From positions 62,001 to 126,000 of the forward strand of contig CAVXML010000013.1 of assembly GCA_963763015.1 (NCBI GenBank): a stretch of DNA of 64,000 nt, given 5' to 3'. Each line of letters opens with the position of its first letter. The stretch's first letter is position 1. The notes below the pieces were generated by a model. It was not told the DNA's origin and ran no database searches. It was given only the letters and a program-made list of their open reading frames with translations. This DNA is from Fodinibacter sp963763015 (GTDB lineage: Bacteria > Actinomycetota > Actinomycetes > Actinomycetales > Dermatophilaceae). The position numbers and the translations under genes were made by a program. This document shows, piece after piece, positions 8,611 to 16,158 of this stretch.

Positions 8611-9341
8611 CACGCGACCCTCGTGCCGACGGCGGCACCGATCGCGTAGGTGACCGCCATCGCGGCGAGCCCTCCGATGACCACGCGCACGGTCGCCCGC
8701 GTGGCGTCGGCGTCACCGAGCCGGGCGCTGAGCCACCCCGTGGTGGCGAGGGCCAGCACGACGGCCGCGACCGTGACGGGCACCTGCCACCCCAGCGGCG
8801 GGAGCACGATGGCGAGCAGCGGCAGCACGGCACCGACGGTGAACGCCGCCATCGACGCCCACGCCGCGTGCCACGGGTTGGTGAAGTTCTCCGGGTCGAT
8901 GCCCAGCTCGACCTCGGCGTGCGCACCGAGAGCGTCGTGCGCGGTGAGCTCCACCGCCACCTGCTCCGCAAGGGCCGGCGAGAGCCCCTTGCCCCGGTAG
9001 ATCCCGGCGAGCTCCGCGAGCTCGGCCTCGGGCTCCTCGTGCAGCTCGCGGATCTCCTTGGCGATCAGGGAGCGTTCGGAGTCGCGCTGGGTGCTCACGG
9101 AGACGTACTCGCCGACCGCCATGCTCATCGCCCCAGCCGCGAGCCCGGCGAGACCCGCGGTGAGCAGGACCGCGCGGTTCGTCGTGGCCGCCGCGACGCC
9201 GATGACCAGCCCCGCGGTCGAGACGATGCCGTCGTTGGCGCCCAGCACCCCGGCCCGCAACCAGTTCAGCCGCCCGGCGAAGGACTTGGTGTGCGCCTCG
9301 TCGTGGCCCGGGACGTGGCCGCCGCCGCGGCGGTCAGCCAC
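8610..9341 (-). CDS. VIT1/CCC1 family metal transporter
   Basis: Membrane protein of 243 residues in the VIT1/CCC1 family, which moves Fe2+ or Mn2+ out of the cytoplasm. The signature LGANDGIVSTAGLVIGVAAA begins near residue 33, followed by the GAMSMAVGEYVSVSTQ segment, a soluble metal-binding helical insert rich in Glu (EIRELHEEPEAEL) and three further hydrophobic helices. The insert resembles the cytoplasmic metal-binding domain of plant VIT1. It overlaps the pterin dehydratase gene by 8 nt upstream and the amidotransferase start downstream. Confidence 0.87.
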   Translation of the reverse strand: MADRRGGGHVPGHDEAHTKSFAGRLNWLRAGVLGANDGIVSTAGLVIGVAAATTNRAVLLTAGLAGLAAGAMSMAVGEYVSVSTQRDSERSLIAKEIRELHEEPEAELAELAGIYRGKGLSPALAEQVAVELTAHDALGAHAEVELGIDPENFTNPWHAAWASMAAFTVGAVLPLLAIVLPPLGWQVPVTVAAVVLALATTGWLSARLGDADATRATVRVVIGGLAAMAVTYAIGAAVGTRVA

Positions 9342-9642
9342 CGAGGGTCGCCCCTTCGGCGCGCGCCGCAGCGGAGATGCGGTGGGCCAGCTCGATGTCG
9401 AGCTGGGTGAGGCCCCCGGCGTCGTGGGTCGTGAGCAGCCAGCGGGTCGTCCGCCAGCGGATGTCGATGTCCGGGTGGTGGTTCATCTGCTCGGCCTCGT
9501 CCGCGACCGCCGCGACGATGCGGATGGCGCCCGGGAAGTCCGGCGCCTCCACGGTCGCGACGATGGCGTTCCCCTCCCGCGTCCACCCGGGAAGGCGGGC
9601 CAGCTGGGTGGCCACCTCGTCCTCGCTCAGCAGTCTGCTCAT
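9334..9642 (-). CDS. 4a-hydroxytetrahydrobiopterin dehydratase (PCD/DCoH)
   Basis: Pterin-4a-carbinolamine dehydratase of 102 residues, dehydrating 4a-hydroxy-tetrahydropterins or acting in molybdopterin-linked chemistry. The family signature E-x-x-x-H-H-P-D is seen as EAEQMNHHPDIDIRW, followed by the THDAGGLTQLD segment. The start is ATG 9642: a CACAAT box at 9649-9654 is 6 nt upstream on the minus strand, and the frame upstream of it is unconserved. It is the first gene of a three-gene unit with the transporter and amidotransferase. Confidence 0.88.
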   Translation of the reverse strand: MSRLLSEDEVATQLARLPGWTREGNAIVATVEAPDFPGAIRIVAAVADEAEQMNHHPDIDIRWRTTRWLLTTHDAGGLTQLDIELAHRISAAARAEGATLGG

Positions 9643-9648
9643 ACCGCC

Positions 9649-9654
9649 ATTGTG
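9649..9654 (-). promoter_or_regulatory. Probable -10 box of the pterin dehydratase unit
   Basis: On the minus strand CACAAT is followed by 6 nt and ATG 9642. One mismatch to TAnnnT, leaderless spacing. Confidence 0.45.
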
Positions 9655-9716
9655 GTCCACGCGTGGGCCCGACGTGCAGCGGGCCGGATGCCGCGAACTC
9701 GTCACCCCTCGAGCGC

Positions 9717-9866
9717 GGCCGGCTCAGCGCAGGGTGCGTGAGCATCCACCGGTGCACCGTGTGGGTCGTGCCCGAACCTCTGCTGAGACGCCGCCCGGGC
9801 CGGCTCAGCGCAGGTTGCGTAAGCATCCACACGGTGCACCGTGTGGGTCGTGCCCGAACCTCTGCT
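9717..9866. repeat. Two-copy imperfect direct repeat with internal palindromes
   Basis: A unit of about 68 bp occurs at 9717-9784 and again at 9798-9866, differing at only a few positions. Both contain GGCTCAGCGCAGG near the left end and end in GTCGTGCCCGAACCTCTGCT. The second copy holds a perfect 18-bp palindrome, CACACGGTGCACCGTGTG at 9828-9845; the first keeps only the 10-bp core CGGTGCACCG. The 257-nt gap between the pterin dehydratase and oppF holds nothing else. The pattern suggests a dispersed intergenic repeat duplicated in place. Confidence 0.8.
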
Positions 9867-9880
9867 AGCAGAGGTTCGGG
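9853..9880. terminator. 28-bp perfect palindrome 3' of the opp operon
   Basis: CCCGAACCTCTGCT at 9853-9866 is followed at once by its exact reverse complement at 9867-9880. It lies about 20 nt beyond the oppF stop codon, so in RNA it would form a strong hairpin at the operon end. No T-run follows. Its left arm is the end of repeat copy 2, so the palindrome may also be a repeat boundary. Confidence 0.55.
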
Positions 9881-9899
9881 AGAGCCCGGAGCGAGGGGG

Positions 9900-11057
9900 T
9901 CAGAGCGCCTCGGTCACCGAGGCCGGACCGATGAAGTCCGCGTCCTCGGGACCCGTGTCCACCTGTTCCACCATCTCGGGAGCGACGTCGTGCGGGCGGA
10001 GCTGCCCGCTCTCGATCTGCTCCGCCCAGTGGCACGCCACGCGGTGGCCCGCGGGCACCCCGGCGATGTCGAGGGGGCGCAGGAGCGGCCGCTCGTCGTC
10101 GCACCTCGTCGGCTGGCGCCAGGGGCAGCGGGTGTGGAAGCGGCATCCGGCAGGGGGGTTCGACGGCGACGGCAGGTCGCCGGTGAGCAGGATCTGCTCC
10201 CGGGTGTCCTCCACCAGCGGATCCGGCACGGGCACCGCGGAGAGCAGGGCCCGGGTGTACGGGTGGAGCGGCTGGGCGTAGAGATCGTCGGCCGTCGCCT
10301 CCTCGACGAGGCCACCGAGGTACATCACGCCGATCCGGTCGCTGATGTGCCGCACGACGGCGAGGTCGTGGGCGACCACGAGGTAGGTGAGGTTGAACTC
10401 GTCCTGGAGCTCCTCGAGCAGGTTGATGACCTGGGCCTGCACCGAGACGTCGAGCGCGCTGACCGGCTCGTCGGCGACGATGAGCTTCGGCTCCACCGAG
10501 AGGGCCCGGGCGATCCCGATCCGCTGGCGCTGGCCCCCGGAGAACTCGTGCGGGTACTTCCGAAGGGATGCCGCCGGCAGGCCCACGGCGGCCAGCAGCT
10601 CCCTGAGGCGCTTCGTGGTCGTCGGGCCGTCCGTGTCGAGGCCGTGGGCCCGCATGCCCTCGACGAGGAGCGACTCGACCGACTGGCGCGGGTCGAGGCT
10701 GCTCATCGGGTCCTGGAAGACCATCTGGATGTCCTTGCGCTTGCGGCGCAGCTCCTCCCCCTTGAGCAGGGCGATGTCGGTGCCGTCGAAGAGCACGCTG
10801 CCTGCCGTGGGCGGCTCGAGGTTGAGGATCGCCTTGCCCAGGGTGGACTTCCCGCACCCGGACTCGCCGACCAGCCCGTAGGTCTCGCCCCGTCGGATCT
10901 GCAGGTCCACGCCGTCGACCGCGTAGACGTAGCCGATGACCTTGTCGAAGATGACGCCCCGCTTGATGGGGAAGTGCACCTCGACGCCGCGGACGTCGAC
11001 GAGCACGTCGGCGTCGTCGCCGACGGCCGGGCTCGCGGTGGTGGCGGTGTCGGTCAT
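9900..11057 (-). CDS. oppF: Peptide ABC transporter ATP-binding protein (OppF/DppF)
   Basis: ATPase of 385 residues energising an oligopeptide/dipeptide importer. Walker A GESGCGKST is at 64-72, the Q-loop in VFQDP near 115, the ABC signature SGGQR at 173-177 and Walker B LIVADE at 192-197. The C-terminal extension has the cysteine-containing CRFHTRCPW...RVACHW region typical of Opp/Dpp ATPases. It is the last gene of the operon, 4 nt after the oppD stop, and a large palindrome follows. Peptide is the likeliest substrate class; nickel is a less likely alternative. Confidence 0.93.
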   Translation of the reverse strand: MTDTATTASPAVGDDADVLVDVRGVEVHFPIKRGVIFDKVIGYVYAVDGVDLQIRRGETYGLVGESGCGKSTLGKAILNLEPPTAGSVLFDGTDIALLKGEELRRKRKDIQMVFQDPMSSLDPRQSVESLLVEGMRAHGLDTDGPTTTKRLRELLAAVGLPAASLRKYPHEFSGGQRQRIGIARALSVEPKLIVADEPVSALDVSVQAQVINLLEELQDEFNLTYLVVAHDLAVVRHISDRIGVMYLGGLVEEATADDLYAQPLHPYTRALLSAVPVPDPLVEDTREQILLTGDLPSPSNPPAGCRFHTRCPWRQPTRCDDERPLLRPLDIAGVPAGHRVACHWAEQIESGQLRPHDVAPEMVEQVDTGPEDADFIGPASVTEAL

Positions 11058-11061
11058 TGGG

Positions 11062-12072
11062 TCACCTCACGGGGTTGTGGCAGCGCAGCGCTCGGTCCCG
11101 GGACCCCTCCAGCACCGGAGTCGTGCGGACGCACACCTCGATGGCGTTCGGGCAGCGGGGGGCGAAGGCGCACGCGTGGTCCCAGGGCAGGTTGTCGGAC
11201 ACCGAACCGGGGATGGGGGTGAGCCGCTCACCGCGCGGCCCGTCGAGCCGGGGGATCGAGCCCAGCAGGCCGTTGGTGTACGGATGCCGCGGCTCGGCGA
11301 AGAGCTCGTGGCGCCGCCCGCGCTCCACGATGCGACCGGCGTACAGGACGTTCACCTCGTCGCACAGCCCGGCGACCACCCCGAGGTCGTGCGTGATCAT
11401 GACCAGCGCCGTGCCCGTCTCCTGGACGAGCTCCTTCAGCAGGGCCAGGATCTGCGCCTGGATGGTGACGTCCAGGGCGGTGGTCGGCTCGTCGGCGATG
11501 AGCAGGCGCGGAGAACAGGCGAGGGCCATCGCGATGAGCGCCCGCTGGCGCATGCCGCCGCTCAGCTGGTGGGGGTAGTCCTTGAGGCGGCGGTCCGGGT
11601 CGGGGATGCCGACCCGCTCGAGCAGGTCGCGGGCCACCGGCCGGGCGGCCTTGCGCGACATGCCCCGGTGCCGTTCCAGCACCTCGGTGACCTGGAGCCC
11701 GACGGCGACCACGGGGTTCAGCGAGGACAGGGGGTCCTGGAAGATCATCGCGATGTCGCGGCCGCGCCGCTCGCGCATCTCCTTCTCGTCGAGCGTGAGG
11801 AGGTTGGTGCCCTCGAACGCGGCCTCGCCCTCGACCCGGTTGCCGCGCCGGGGGAGCAGGCCCATGATGGCGAGCGAGGTCACCGACTTGCCGCAGCCGG
11901 ACTCGCCGACGAGACCGACGGTCTGGCCGGGGCGGACGTCGAAGCTGACGCCGTCGACGGCCGTGAACGGCTGTTCGCCGTGGCGCGTGAAGGTGACGCG
12001 CAGGTCGCGCACGGACAGCAGCGGCTCCTCGCCGTGCTGTGTCGCCGGTGGTGGGGTCGCCGTGGCGGTCAT
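11062..12072 (-). CDS. oppD: Peptide ABC transporter ATP-binding protein (OppD/DppD)
   Basis: Partner ATPase of OppF, 336 residues from ATG 12072. Walker A is GLVGESGCGKS, the signature is LSGGMRQRALIAMAL, Walker B is LLIADEP, and the C-terminus carries the CAFAPRCPNAIEVC oligopeptide-transporter motif. The reading frame is open far upstream into oppC, but homology begins at EEPLLSVRDLRVTF, which supports this start. It lies 7 nt after the oppC stop. Confidence 0.93.
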   Translation of the reverse strand: MTATATPPPATQHGEEPLLSVRDLRVTFTRHGEQPFTAVDGVSFDVRPGQTVGLVGESGCGKSVTSLAIMGLLPRRGNRVEGEAAFEGTNLLTLDEKEMRERRGRDIAMIFQDPLSSLNPVVAVGLQVTEVLERHRGMSRKAARPVARDLLERVGIPDPDRRLKDYPHQLSGGMRQRALIAMALACSPRLLIADEPTTALDVTIQAQILALLKELVQETGTALVMITHDLGVVAGLCDEVNVLYAGRIVERGRRHELFAEPRHPYTNGLLGSIPRLDGPRGERLTPIPGSVSDNLPWDHACAFAPRCPNAIEVCVRTTPVLEGSRDRALRCHNPVR

Positions 12073-12079
12073 CGGCCGC

Positions 12080-13096
12080 TCACTTCCTGCTCTTGGGGTC
12101 GAGGGCCTCGCGCAGCGACTCGCCCATGAGGGTGAAGCCGAGCGCGACGAAGATGATGCACAGGGCCGGGTAGATCGCGAGGTGGGGGTACTCGTTGATG
12201 TACTGCTGCGCCTGCCCCAGCATCTGGCCCCACTCCGGCCGGGCGTCGTCGGGGTTGCCGAGGCCGAGGAACGACAGCGCGGCGGCGTCGATGATCGAGG
12301 TCGCCAGAACGAGCGTCGTCTGCACGATGACCGGCCCCAGCGAGTTGGGCACCATGTGGCGGAAGACGATGGCCCGCCGTCGCACGCCCAGGGCACGGGC
12401 CGCGAGCACGTGGTCGCTCGAGCGTTGCGCGAGCATCGACCCGCGCAGGAGGCGTGCGAAGACCGGCACCTGGACCACCGCGATGGCGACGATGACCGTC
12501 CACTGGCTGGGTTGGCGCGCGAGGGCGGCGATCGACACGGCGAGGAGGAGGGAGGGGATGGAGAGGAGCACGTCGACGGCGCGCATGACGAACGAGTCGA
12601 CGCCGCCGCCGATGGCCCCGGCCAGGATGCCGAGGACCAGCCCGCCCGCCAGCCCCAGCAGGGTGGCGGCCACGCCGACGATGAGCGTCTGCTGGCTCCC
12701 GACGAGGAGCCGGGAGAGCAGGTCGCGCCCCTTGTCGTCACCGCCCAGTGAGAACCCGGGCTGCGGACCGGGGATGGGGTTGGACTGGCGGCGCACCTGG
12801 TCGATGAGGAGCCGGGCGTCGGCGTCGTGAGGTGCGATCCAGGGCGAGACCACCGCGAGCACGATGAAGGCGATGGTGATGGCGGCGCCGACGAGGAACA
12901 CGGGGTCACGGCGCAGCCGCCTCCACGCGCTCGCGATGAGGGAGACGCCGGGGGACTCGTCGACCGCTCCCGCCTCGCCGACCGCGACGGCCACGGCACC
13001 TGCCCCGGATGCCGTGCCGCGCCCCGCCGTGCGAGCGGAGCTCGCGGCCAGGTCGTCGATGCGCTTGCGGCGGTCGAAGGGGTTGCGGGGGCTCAC
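12080..13096 (-). CDS. oppC: Peptide ABC transporter permease (OppC/DppC)
   Basis: Inner-membrane permease of 338 residues. The N-terminal cytoplasmic tail (to about 75) is followed by a first transmembrane helix VGAAITIAFIVLAVVSPWIA and the BPD-transporter core with four to five more helices. The EAA loop region reads HVLAARALGVRRRAIVFRHMVPN, the ATPase contact site. GTG 13096 overlaps the oppB stop by 4 nt (GTGA), so the two permeases are translationally coupled. Confidence 0.92.
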   Translation of the reverse strand: MSPRNPFDRRKRIDDLAASSARTAGRGTASGAGAVAVAVGEAGAVDESPGVSLIASAWRRLRRDPVFLVGAAITIAFIVLAVVSPWIAPHDADARLLIDQVRRQSNPIPGPQPGFSLGGDDKGRDLLSRLLVGSQQTLIVGVAATLLGLAGGLVLGILAGAIGGGVDSFVMRAVDVLLSIPSLLLAVSIAALARQPSQWTVIVAIAVVQVPVFARLLRGSMLAQRSSDHVLAARALGVRRRAIVFRHMVPNSLGPVIVQTTLVLATSIIDAAALSFLGLGNPDDARPEWGQMLGQAQQYINEYPHLAIYPALCIIFVALGFTLMGESLREALDPKSRK

Positions 13097-14103
13097 CGGG
13101 TGCGCACTCTCGGGTCGATGACGGCGTACGAGATGTCGACGAGGAGGTTGACGATGACGTAGATGATGGCGGCGGCGATGATGAGCACCTGGAGCACGGC
13201 GTAGTCCCGCTGGGTGAAGGCCTGCGCGAGCGTGGACCCGAGGCCGCCGAAGTTGAACACGGTCTCGGTGAGCACCGCGCCGGCGAGGAGGCCTCCGGTC
13301 TGCAGCCCGATGGTCGTGATGACCGGCAACAGCGCGTTGCGCATCACGTGCCGGCCGCGGATGGTCTGCATGGTGAGTCCCTTCGCCTCCGCGGTGCGGA
13401 CGTAGTCCTCGTGGAGGACGTCGAGCACCGAGGCCCGGGTGATCCGGAAGATCACGGCGAAGGGGATGGTGGCGAGGGCGATCGCGGGCAGCACGAGGTG
13501 CCGCGCCGCGTCGGCGGAGCAGTCGAACTCACGGGTCAGGATGCCGTCGAGGACGAAGAAGCCGGTCACGCGGGTGCAGCCGAGCCCGGAGTCCTGGCGG
13601 CCCGACACCGGGAACAAAGGGGTCTCCACCGCGAACCAGTACTTCAGGAGGAAGGCGAGGAAGAAGACGGGAACGGCGACGCCGAGGAGCGAGAGCACGA
13701 TGGTGCCGTTGTCGAACGTGGTCCCGCGCCGCTTCGCGGCGAGGTAGCCGAGGGGGATGGCGAACACGACGGCGATCACCATCGCGCAGATGCTGAGCTC
13801 GATCGTGGCCGGCAGGCGGGCGGTGAAGATGTCGAGCGCGTCGCGGCCCGGGAGCACGGCGGTCGAGGCGCCGAAGTTGCCCTGCAGGGCGCGCTGGACG
13901 AACTTGAGGTACTGGACGTGGATCGGGTCGTCCAGCCCCAGGGCCGCCGAGAGGGCGGCCCTGGTCTCCGGGGTGGCCCGCTCGCCGAGGATCGCCGAGA
14001 CCGTCCCGCCCGGGAGGGAGCGCAGCCAGAGGAACAGCAGGAGCGAGAGCACGACGACGACCCCCACCATCTGGAGGACGCGTCGGATGATGAATCTCGC
14101 CAA
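13093..14103 (-). CDS. oppB: Peptide ABC transporter permease (OppB/DppB)
   Basis: Inner-membrane permease of 336 residues with the OppB-type N-terminal helix IIRRVLQMVGVVVVLSLLLF, a periplasmic loop, and an EAA motif EDYVRTAEAKGLTMQTIRGRHVMRNALLPV. It pairs with OppC to form the pore. It is separated from oppA by 117 nt that hold a strong hairpin, which may lower permease and ATPase expression relative to the binding protein. Confidence 0.93.
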   Translation of the reverse strand: MARFIIRRVLQMVGVVVVLSLLLFLWLRSLPGGTVSAILGERATPETRAALSAALGLDDPIHVQYLKFVQRALQGNFGASTAVLPGRDALDIFTARLPATIELSICAMVIAVVFAIPLGYLAAKRRGTTFDNGTIVLSLLGVAVPVFFLAFLLKYWFAVETPLFPVSGRQDSGLGCTRVTGFFVLDGILTREFDCSADAARHLVLPAIALATIPFAVIFRITRASVLDVLHEDYVRTAEAKGLTMQTIRGRHVMRNALLPVITTIGLQTGGLLAGAVLTETVFNFGGLGSTLAQAFTQRDYAVLQVLIIAAAIIYVIVNLLVDISYAVIDPRVRTR

Positions 14104-14134
14104 GGGGGCTCCTGTGTTCTCCCGGAGACGCAGT

Positions 14135-14174
14135 GGTGGCCGCCTCGGACCCTAGTGGGTCCGAGGCGGCCACC
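14135..14174. terminator. 18-bp perfect stem-loop between oppA and oppB
   Basis: Arms at 14135-14152 and 14157-14174 are exact reverse complements (left arm GGTGGCCGCCTCGGACCC) around a 4-nt TAGT loop. There is no T-run. In opp-type operons a hairpin here commonly stabilises the oppA message or attenuates read-through to the permease genes. That role is inference from position. Confidence 0.75.
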
Positions 14175-14220
14175 GCTCGCTACTGCGCGTGACGATCGCG
14201 AGGGGCCTGGGCCCCTCCGG

Positions 14221-15894
14221 TCACTTCGCGACCGTGACGGTGCTGAACGTCTCGGCCGTCAGTGGGCTGGCGACCAGGCCGCTCACCTTGGTGCTCGTCA
14301 CGAGCGCCGGGGGCGAGTGGCTGATCGGCAGGCCGGGGAGGTACTCCTCGGCGATCTGCTGGTTGATCTTCTGGTACGCCGCCTCGCGCTCGGCCTCGTC
14401 GACGATCGCGTCGGCCTTCTTGAGGTCGTCCGAGAGCGTCTTGCCCCACGGCATGACGCTGGTCTGGAAGTCGTTCTCCTCGAGGTTGCTGAAGAACGTG
14501 CCCAGGAAGTTGTCGGCGGCGTTGTAGTCACCGGTCCACCCGAGCAGCCAGGCGTCGTAGTTGTCGTTGTTGACGTCGTCGAGGTAGCCGCCGTTCCACG
14601 GCTTGCTGACGACCTCGACCTTGATGCCGACCGCCTCGAGGTCCTTCTTGAACGCGTCGTGGATCTTCTGCGGGTCCGGCATGTACGGCCGCGTCACCTC
14701 GGTCGGGAAGGCGAACTGCAGGGTCATGCCCGCGGCGCCGGCCTCCTGGAGGAGAGCCTTGGCCTTCTCGGGGTCGTAGGCGTACGGCTGCAGCTCGGCG
14801 TTGTAGCCGGACACCGTGTCGGGCATGAACTGCGTGGCCACCTTGGCACCCTCGGGCAGCTGGCTCTGGACCATCTGCTCACGGTTGAGCGCGTGGTAGA
14901 GCGCCTGGCGGACCTTGAGGTCCTTGAGCTTCTCGTTCTTCTCCGGGTTCAGGCCCATGTAGAGGATGTTGAAGGCCGGCCGGATCTCGACCTTGTTGCC
15001 CTCCTCCTCCAGCCCCGCCCAGTCGACCGGGTTGGGCAGGTCGTAGCCGTCGATCGACCCGGCCTGCAGCTCCTGGCGACGGGTGCTCTCGTCCGGGATG
15101 ATCTTGAAGACGAGCTTGGCCGTCTTGGGCTTCTCGCCGTAGTAGGTGTCGTTGGCCACCAAGGTGACCGTCTTGTTCGCCTCGTCGTACTTCTCGAGCT
15201 TGTACGGCCCGACGCCGACGGGGTTCGTGGCGTACTCGGGGTAGGTGAAGCCCTCGCCGGCGGCCTGGACGTTGTTCGCGTCGCCGGCCTCGAGCGCCTT
15301 CGGGGACTGCATGGAGAAGGAGTCCAGGGAGAGGATCGTGGGGAAGCTGGACGTCGGTCGGGTGATCTGCACCACCGCGGTCGACTCGTCCTGGGCCTGG
15401 CAGGACTTGTAGAGCGACTCCGCCGGCTTGTCGCTGAACGAGCCGAAGAAGTAGGTCCAGTACTCGGCCGCGGTCTGGCCCGCGCCCGTCTGCTCGAACA
15501 TGCGGGTGAAGTTGGAGCAGACCGCCTCGGCGTTGAACGGCTCGCCGTCGGAGAACTTCACGTTCTGGCGGAGCTTGAAGGTCCAGGTCATGCCGTCGGC
15601 GGAGGGCTCCCAGCTCTCGGCGAGCTCGGGCTGGACGTCGGCGCTGCCCTCCTTGACCCCGAGCAGACCCTGGTGCATCTGGCGGGTCACCCGGAAGGTC
15701 TCGCCGTCCGTGGCGTAGAACGGGTCGAACAGCTTGGGCGCACCTGCGGCGCCGAACGTGAACGTGTCCTTCAGGTCGCCGCTGCCCGCGGTGCCGGAGT
15801 CGGTCCCGGAGTCCCGGTCGGACTGCGCGCAGGCGGTCACGGTGAGGGCGGCCGCCGTCACGAGGACGAGCGGCACCTTCCGCTTGAGCATCAT
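14221..15894 (-). CDS. oppA: Peptide ABC transporter substrate-binding lipoprotein (OppA)
   Basis: Extracytoplasmic SBP_bac_5 protein of 557 residues. Start MMLKRK is followed by a hydrophobic segment VPLVLVTAAALTV and a lipobox TAC with the lipidated Cys near residue 22. The mature part begins with an Asp/Ser/Gly linker, then family blocks such as FRVTRQMHQGLLGV, WTFKLRQNVKFSDGEPFNAEAV and the late YMPDPQKIHDAF region. It is the first gene of the operon. A purine-rich AGCGAGG precedes the start. Peptide specificity is inferred from the family. Confidence 0.93.
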   Translation of the reverse strand: MMLKRKVPLVLVTAAALTVTACAQSDRDSGTDSGTAGSGDLKDTFTFGAAGAPKLFDPFYATDGETFRVTRQMHQGLLGVKEGSADVQPELAESWEPSADGMTWTFKLRQNVKFSDGEPFNAEAVCSNFTRMFEQTGAGQTAAEYWTYFFGSFSDKPAESLYKSCQAQDESTAVVQITRPTSSFPTILSLDSFSMQSPKALEAGDANNVQAAGEGFTYPEYATNPVGVGPYKLEKYDEANKTVTLVANDTYYGEKPKTAKLVFKIIPDESTRRQELQAGSIDGYDLPNPVDWAGLEEEGNKVEIRPAFNILYMGLNPEKNEKLKDLKVRQALYHALNREQMVQSQLPEGAKVATQFMPDTVSGYNAELQPYAYDPEKAKALLQEAGAAGMTLQFAFPTEVTRPYMPDPQKIHDAFKKDLEAVGIKVEVVSKPWNGGYLDDVNNDNYDAWLLGWTGDYNAADNFLGTFFSNLEENDFQTSVMPWGKTLSDDLKKADAIVDEAEREAAYQKINQQIAEEYLPGLPISHSPPALVTSTKVSGLVASPLTAETFSTVTVAK

Positions 15895-16158
15895 CGATAA
15901 ACCTCGCTTGGGGTGTGCGAACGCTCGCGGCGCCCGGAGCGGGCACCCGAGTAACCACGGTCCGGTGGCCAGCCGGATAGGCCGCACCTTCGACCGCTGC
16001 GGGCGACCATAACGGCAAAATCGCGCCCTGAACCGGCCGGGTGCCATTGGTTATCCAAGTGAGACACTCCGGCGTGGCCGGCCGCAGACGGCCGCAGAGG
16101 GCCGCGCACGGCATACACCGATTGGGTGCCGGCCGCAAGATTTGAGAGACTGGCCGTT
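15895..16158. other. Divergent intergenic region oppA / typA
   Basis: About 264 nt holding the promoters of the opp operon (minus) and typA (plus). For typA a GAGACT box sits 7 nt before ATG 16159. For oppA a TTATGGT stretch around 16010 on the minus strand is a possible -10. Short repeats of GGCCGCAGA-like units occur at 16078-16100. No gene or structured RNA recognised. Confidence 0.4.

Noticed and set aside
13009..15900. 963-codon open frame on the plus strand
   Set aside because: Antisense to oppA, oppB and oppC; composition is Val/Glu/Arg/Gly-rich without domains, a GC-bias shadow.
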